A stretch of 7,319 nt of DNA, taken from contig CAJXAS010000092.1 in the NCBI GenBank assembly GCA_913050305.1, positions 1 through 7,319 of the forward strand, read 5' to 3'. Shown here in pieces: positions 4,591 to 7,319 of the stretch. A program made the position numbers and the translations under genes. The stretch is from an uncultured Polaribacter sp. (GTDB taxonomy: Bacteria; Bacteroidota; Bacteroidia; Flavobacteriales; Flavobacteriaceae). Each line of letters starts with the position of its first letter. Within the stretch, counting starts at the first letter, position 1. The notes under the pieces were generated by a model. That model saw only the letters and a list, made by a program, of their open reading frames with translations, did no database searches and was not told the DNA's origin.

Positions 4591-7319
4591 CTACCCCACT
4601 ATGTTTACTATTTTTCCTGGAACAATAATTACTTTTTTAGGAGTTCTACCCTCTAATTGTAGAATTGTTTTTTCGTGTTCTAAAACTGTTTTTTCTATTT
4701 CTTCTTTTGATAAATCTAACGGAAGCTCTAATGTAAAACGCATTTTACCATTAAATGAAATCGGATAATTTTTAGCACTTTCTACCAAGTGTTTTGCATT
4801 AAAAACTGGGAAATCTGCAGTAGAAATAGACTTTTTATTCCCTAGTTTACTCCATAATTCTTCTGAAATATGAGGTGCATACGGAGATAATAAAATTAAT
4901 AAAGGTTCTAATATAGCCCTCTTATTACATTTTAAAGTAGTTAAATCATTTACCGCAATCATAAAGGTAGAAACAGAAGTGTTAAAAGAAAAACTCTCTA
5001 TATCTTCTTGAACCTTCTTAATTGTTTTGTGTAAAACCTTTAACTCCTCTTTTGTTGCTTTCTCTTTTGAAACTTCAAAAATTTCTTCGTTAAAATAAAG
5101 TTTCCATAATTTCTTCAAAAAGGATGAAACTCCAGAAATACCAGAAGTTTTCCAAGGTTTTGCTTGTTCTAAAGGACCTAAAAACATTTCGAACAAACGC
5201 AATGCATCTGCACCATATTGGGCAACAATATCATCAGGATTTACAACATTGTATTTCGACTTAGACATTTTTTCTACTTCCCGCTTTACTTTATAAACCC
5301 CTTCTTCTAAAATAAATTCGGCGTTTTTATAATCTCCATTTAAAGCATGATTTTTAAAAGCATCAACATCCAACTCATCAGAGGCATTTACCAAAGAAAC
5401 ATCTGCATGAATAGCATTTCTCACAATCATTACCATGTCTTCATTTAAAGGATTTAAGAATCCTTTATCCATTAGATAGCTTTTAACTACTGTTTCAAAT
5501 TCGTCGTCAGAACTAAATAAATTCTTAGAAACAAATACTGTGGGTATTTTATTTAGAACGTCATCATTCGATTTTTCATCAGCACAACCACAACCTTCTT
5601 TTACAAAAGCAGTTGCTTTATTCACAAAAGCAGAAGTTCCTAAAATCATCCCTTGATTGATCAATTTTTTCGCAAATTCATCTACAGGCACAATTCCTTT
5701 ATCGAATAAGAATTTTTGCCAAAAACGCGCATACAATAAATGCCCTGTTGCGTGTTCTGAGCCTCCAATATATAAATCTACTTCTTTCCAATAATCTAAG
5801 GCTTCTTTGCTTGCAAATTCTTCTGTATTGGTAGCATCCATATATCTATTAAAATACCAAGAACTTCCTGCCCAACCTGGCATTGTATTTAGTTCTAAAG
5901 GATAAACCGTCTTATTTTTTAACTTCTCATTAGAGACTACTTTCTTTGCACGAGAGTCCCAAGCCCATGCTGTTGCATTTCCTAAAGGTGGTTTCCCATC
6001 TTCTGTTGGCAGGTACTTTTCTACCTCTGGCAGTACAATTGGTAAGTACTTAGCGTCAATCATTTGAGGCATCCCATCTTTATAATAAACAGGAAATGGT
6101 TCTCCCCAATACCGTTGTCTGCTAAAAACAGCATCTCGCAAACGGTAATTTATTTTGCCGTAACCAAACCCACGTTTCTCCATTTCAAAAATGGATAATT
6201 TTAATGCTTTCTTATATTTTAATCCTGATAAAAAATCTGAATTTGCAATTTTTGTTGCGTCTTTACCGGTGTGTGCTTCTTCAGAGATATCTACCCCTTC
6301 AAAAATATTAGGAATCGGAATTTCGAACTTTTTAGCAAAATCATAATCTCTTTGATCTCCACAAGGCACTGCCATTACAGCTCCCGTTCCGTAGTTTGCT
6401 AGTACGTAATCTCCAATCCAAATTTGAACTTTTTCACCAGAAAAAGGATGTATTGCATACGCTCCTGTAAATACACCAGAAATGGTTTTAACATCTGCCA
6501 TTCGATCACGTTCAGAACGTTTTGCAGTTGCAGTAATGTACTTTTTAACTGCACTTTTTTGAGCAGCTGTTGTAATTTTAGAAACTAACTCGTGCTCTGG
6601 AGCAAGCGTCATAAAAGAAACACCAAAAATAGTGTCTGGTCTTGTGGTAAAAACATCAATTTTATAAGACTTCTCGACTGCGCTAGAAGAGACCTCTTTT
6701 TTACTTTCAGTTTTTTCAATCTTTTTTGGAAATTGAATTGAAGTATTAATTTTAGAGACTGCTAAAAGCACGTTTTCAATTACTTCTTCATTCGAAAAAT
6801 GAACTATATTAAAGCCTTCATTTGTAAAATAAGTTGTTCTTGCTGCTTCATCTTCTTTGCCCGAAAACTCTATAATTATATTTTTTGCCAAGCATACATA
6901 ATCTACCAAAAATGTACCAATAGTATATTTTTTTCTAAATTTTGCCGCTCCTTTTTTATTTTTTAATTCATCCCAAAGAACCGCCTCTGCTTTCGATAAG
7001 TTTTGTCTTAGTTCTTTTAAAGCCTCTAGTTCTTTATAAGATAATTTTACTTCAGAGCTTACTTTCTCAGAACCATTTGCTACATCAAACGAAACCATAG
7101 CTCCTTGAGATCTACCAATCCAGTTTGTTTGAGAATCTTTTAAAGGTTGTGGCCAATCTATCGTTTCTAAACCATCTAGTAGACGCTGTGCATAGGCAGA
7201 AATTCGCATAGACCATTGGGTCATCTTTTTTCTAACAACTGGATGACTCCCACGTTCTGATACTCCGTTTACAATTTCATCATTTGCTAAAACGGTTCCT
7301 AAACCAGGACACCAATTTA
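4591..7319 (-). CDS. leuS: Leucyl-tRNA synthetase, 5'-truncated, with a DUF559-like insertion
   Basis: Class Ia synthetase that joins leucine to tRNA-Leu in the cytoplasm and edits mischarged products. The gene enters from the right edge. The Met at 7224 is internal, because the 31 codons before it are in frame and carry the typical NWCPGLGTVLANDE and ERGSHPVVRKK. About 908 residues are visible; the HIGH motif lies outside the window. Numbering from that Met: NWIGRSQGA (34-42), a foreign insertion (about 53-185), the editing motif TTRPDT (193-198), the editing aspartate in GDQRDYDFA (Asp293, like Asp345 of the E. coli enzyme), SRQRYWGEP (368-376), YIGGSEHATGHLLYARF (485-501), the KMSKS loop EKMSKSKYN (651-659), an anticodon-binding region with LSPYAPHISEELW (779-791), and a normal C-terminal domain. 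A second expansion lies at about 534-605. The frame is unbroken, so the enzyme should be functional despite both insertions. It is presumably essential and the single leuS of the genome, which the window cannot confirm. Confidence 0.97.
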   Translation of the reverse strand, partial: NWCPGLGTVLANDEIVNGVSERGSHPVVRKKMTQWSMRISAYAQRLLDGLETIDWPQPLKDSQTNWIGRSQGAMVSFDVANGSEKVSSEVKLSYKELEALKELRQNLSKAEAVLWDELKNKKGAAKFRKKYTIGTFLVDYVCLAKNIIIEFSGKEDEAARTTYFTNEGFNIVHFSNEEVIENVLLAVSKINTSIQFPKKIEKTESKKEVSSSAVEKSYKIDVFTTRPDTIFGVSFMTLAPEHELVSKITTAAQKSAVKKYITATAKRSERDRMADVKTISGVFTGAYAIHPFSGEKVQIWIGDYVLANYGTGAVMAVPCGDQRDYDFAKKFEIPIPNIFEGVDISEEAHTGKDATKIANSDFLSGLKYKKALKLSIFEMEKRGFGYGKINYRLRDAVFSRQRYWGEPFPVYYKDGMPQMIDAKYLPIVLPEVEKYLPTEDGKPPLGNATAWAWDSRAKKVVSNEKLKNKTVYPLELNTMPGWAGSSWYFNRYMDATNTEEFASKEALDYWKEVDLYIGGSEHATGHLLYARFWQKFLFDKGIVPVDEFAKKLINQGMILGTSAFVNKATAFVKEGCGCADEKSNDDVLNKIPTVFVSKNLFSSDDEFETVVKSYLMDKGFLNPLNEDMVMIVRNAIHADVSLVNASDELDVDAFKNHALNGDYKNAEFILEEGVYKVKREVEKMSKSKYNVVNPDDIVAQYGADALRLFEMFLGPLEQAKPWKTSGISGVSSFLKKLWKLYFNEEIFEVSKEKATKEELKVLHKTIKKVQEDIESFSFNTSVSTFMIAVNDLTTLKCNKRAILEPLLILLSPYAPHISEELWSKLGNKKSISTADFPVFNAKHLVESAKNYPISFNGKMRFTLELPLDLSKEEIEKTVLEHEKTILQLEGRTPKKVIIVPGKIVNIVG
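5254..5271 (-). other. KMSKS catalytic loop of leucyl-tRNA synthetase
   Basis: Residues KMSKSK (652-657 from the internal Met) form the ATP-binding loop of class I synthetases. It is intact, which argues that the synthetase core is active. Confidence 0.95.
5410..5625 (-). other. Enlarged leucine-specific region of LeuRS with Cys-Gly-Cys
   Basis: Between INQGMILG and IHADVSLVNASDELD (residues about 534-605 from the internal Met) this protein has about 70 residues. From memory of flavobacterial LeuRS, this interval is nearer 25. The extra part begins with VKEGCGCADEKSNDD and contains FVSKNLFSSDDEFETVVKS. Its position is the leucine-specific domain just before the KMSKS loop, which moves during aminoacylation. 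The CGC motif could bind metal or be fortuitous. Confidence 0.5.
6622..6648 (-). other. Threonine-rich editing motif of the LeuRS CP1 domain
   Basis: TTRPDTIFG (residues 193-201 from the internal Met) matches the editing-site signature. Thr193, Thr194 and Thr198 correspond to Thr247, Thr248 and the specificity-setting Thr252 of the E. coli enzyme. Hydrolytic editing is therefore expected to persist next to the insertion. Confidence 0.9.
6670..7068 (-). other. DUF559/Vsr-like endonuclease-fold insertion within LeuRS
   Basis: About 133 residues (53-185 from the internal Met) interrupt the CP1 editing domain between SFDVANGSE and SYKIDVFTTRPDT, which are nearly adjacent in ordinary LeuRS. The core (66-162, bases 6739-7029) follows the DUF559 order: ELRQNLSKAEAVLWDELKNK, then KFRKKYTIGTFLVDYVC, then NIIIEFSGKEDE, then YFTNEGFNIVHFSNEEVIEN. 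DUF559 belongs to the PD-(D/E)xK/Vsr-like nuclease group. Asp108 (VDY) and Glu119 (IIEF) are kept, but the Asp of the usual ELDG and the following His (GxxH) are replaced by Ser121 and acidic residues, so cleavage activity is doubtful. The tail (163-185), rich in Lys, Glu and Ser, looks like a flexible linker back to the synthetase. Confidence 0.85.

Noticed and set aside
4565..4768. 67-codon plus-strand open frame at the 3' end of leuS
   Set aside because: It is antisense to the conserved C-terminal domain of LeuRS and has no supporting signals.
6670..7068. LeuRS insertion as an intein or self-splicing element
   Set aside because: No intein splice-junction residues (Cys/Ser start and His-Asn end) are seen, the frame is continuous, and the insertion is not at a catalytic motif.
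1..7319. CRISPR arrays, tRNA genes, insertion sequences or defence cluster
   Set aside because: No regularly spaced repeats, tRNA-like cloverleaf, transposase or terminal inverted repeats were seen; the gene content is mostly ordinary chromosomal.

Overview
The window is AT-rich DNA that reads like a marine Flavobacteriaceae genome (Polaribacter/Tenacibaculum-like). Support comes from the low GC, A-rich leaders with few Shine-Dalgarno sites, several matches to the Bacteroidota promoter consensus (TTTG, about 19 nt, TAnnTTTG), and protein sequences that look flavobacterial. The species assignment is inference from sequence style, not from a search.

Layout, left to right. A minus-strand fragment (1-59) may be the start of a gene running off the left edge. 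An AraC-family regulator (77-946, minus) precedes it. A 202-bp divergent promoter region (947-1148) follows; it carries a good promoter for the rightward gene, a -7 box for the regulator, and two identical 10-bp direct repeats 21 bp apart that look like an AraC-type operator. The rightward gene (1149-1730, plus) encodes a small probable secreted protein with two beta-rich halves, and ends at a strong intrinsic terminator (1778-1801). The rest is minus strand, listed here in order of transcription: leucyl-tRNA synthetase (enters from the right edge, ends at 4591), a SemiSWEET sugar transporter (4507-4250), a probable terminator hairpin (4227-4187), a membrane sensor histidine kinase (4106-2649), and an enoyl-CoA hydratase/isomerase (2593-1811).

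Genes likely to be co-transcribed are the kinase with the hydratase (55-bp gap), possibly leuS with SemiSWEET (83-bp gap), and possibly the AraC gene with the fragment at 1-59. No response regulator lies beside the kinase, so its partner is unknown. The functions (tRNA charging, sugar transport, signalling, acyl-CoA metabolism) do not form an obvious single pathway.

The most striking feature is inside leuS. Between the start of the CP1 editing domain and its threonine-rich editing motif there is an in-frame insertion of roughly 130 residues that resembles a DUF559/Vsr-like endonuclease fold. Part of the expected nuclease active site appears to be lost. A second, smaller expansion with a Cys-Gly-Cys motif lies before the KMSKS loop. 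Three of the six main genes (AraC regulator, kinase, SemiSWEET) appear to begin with TTG or GTG rather than ATG.
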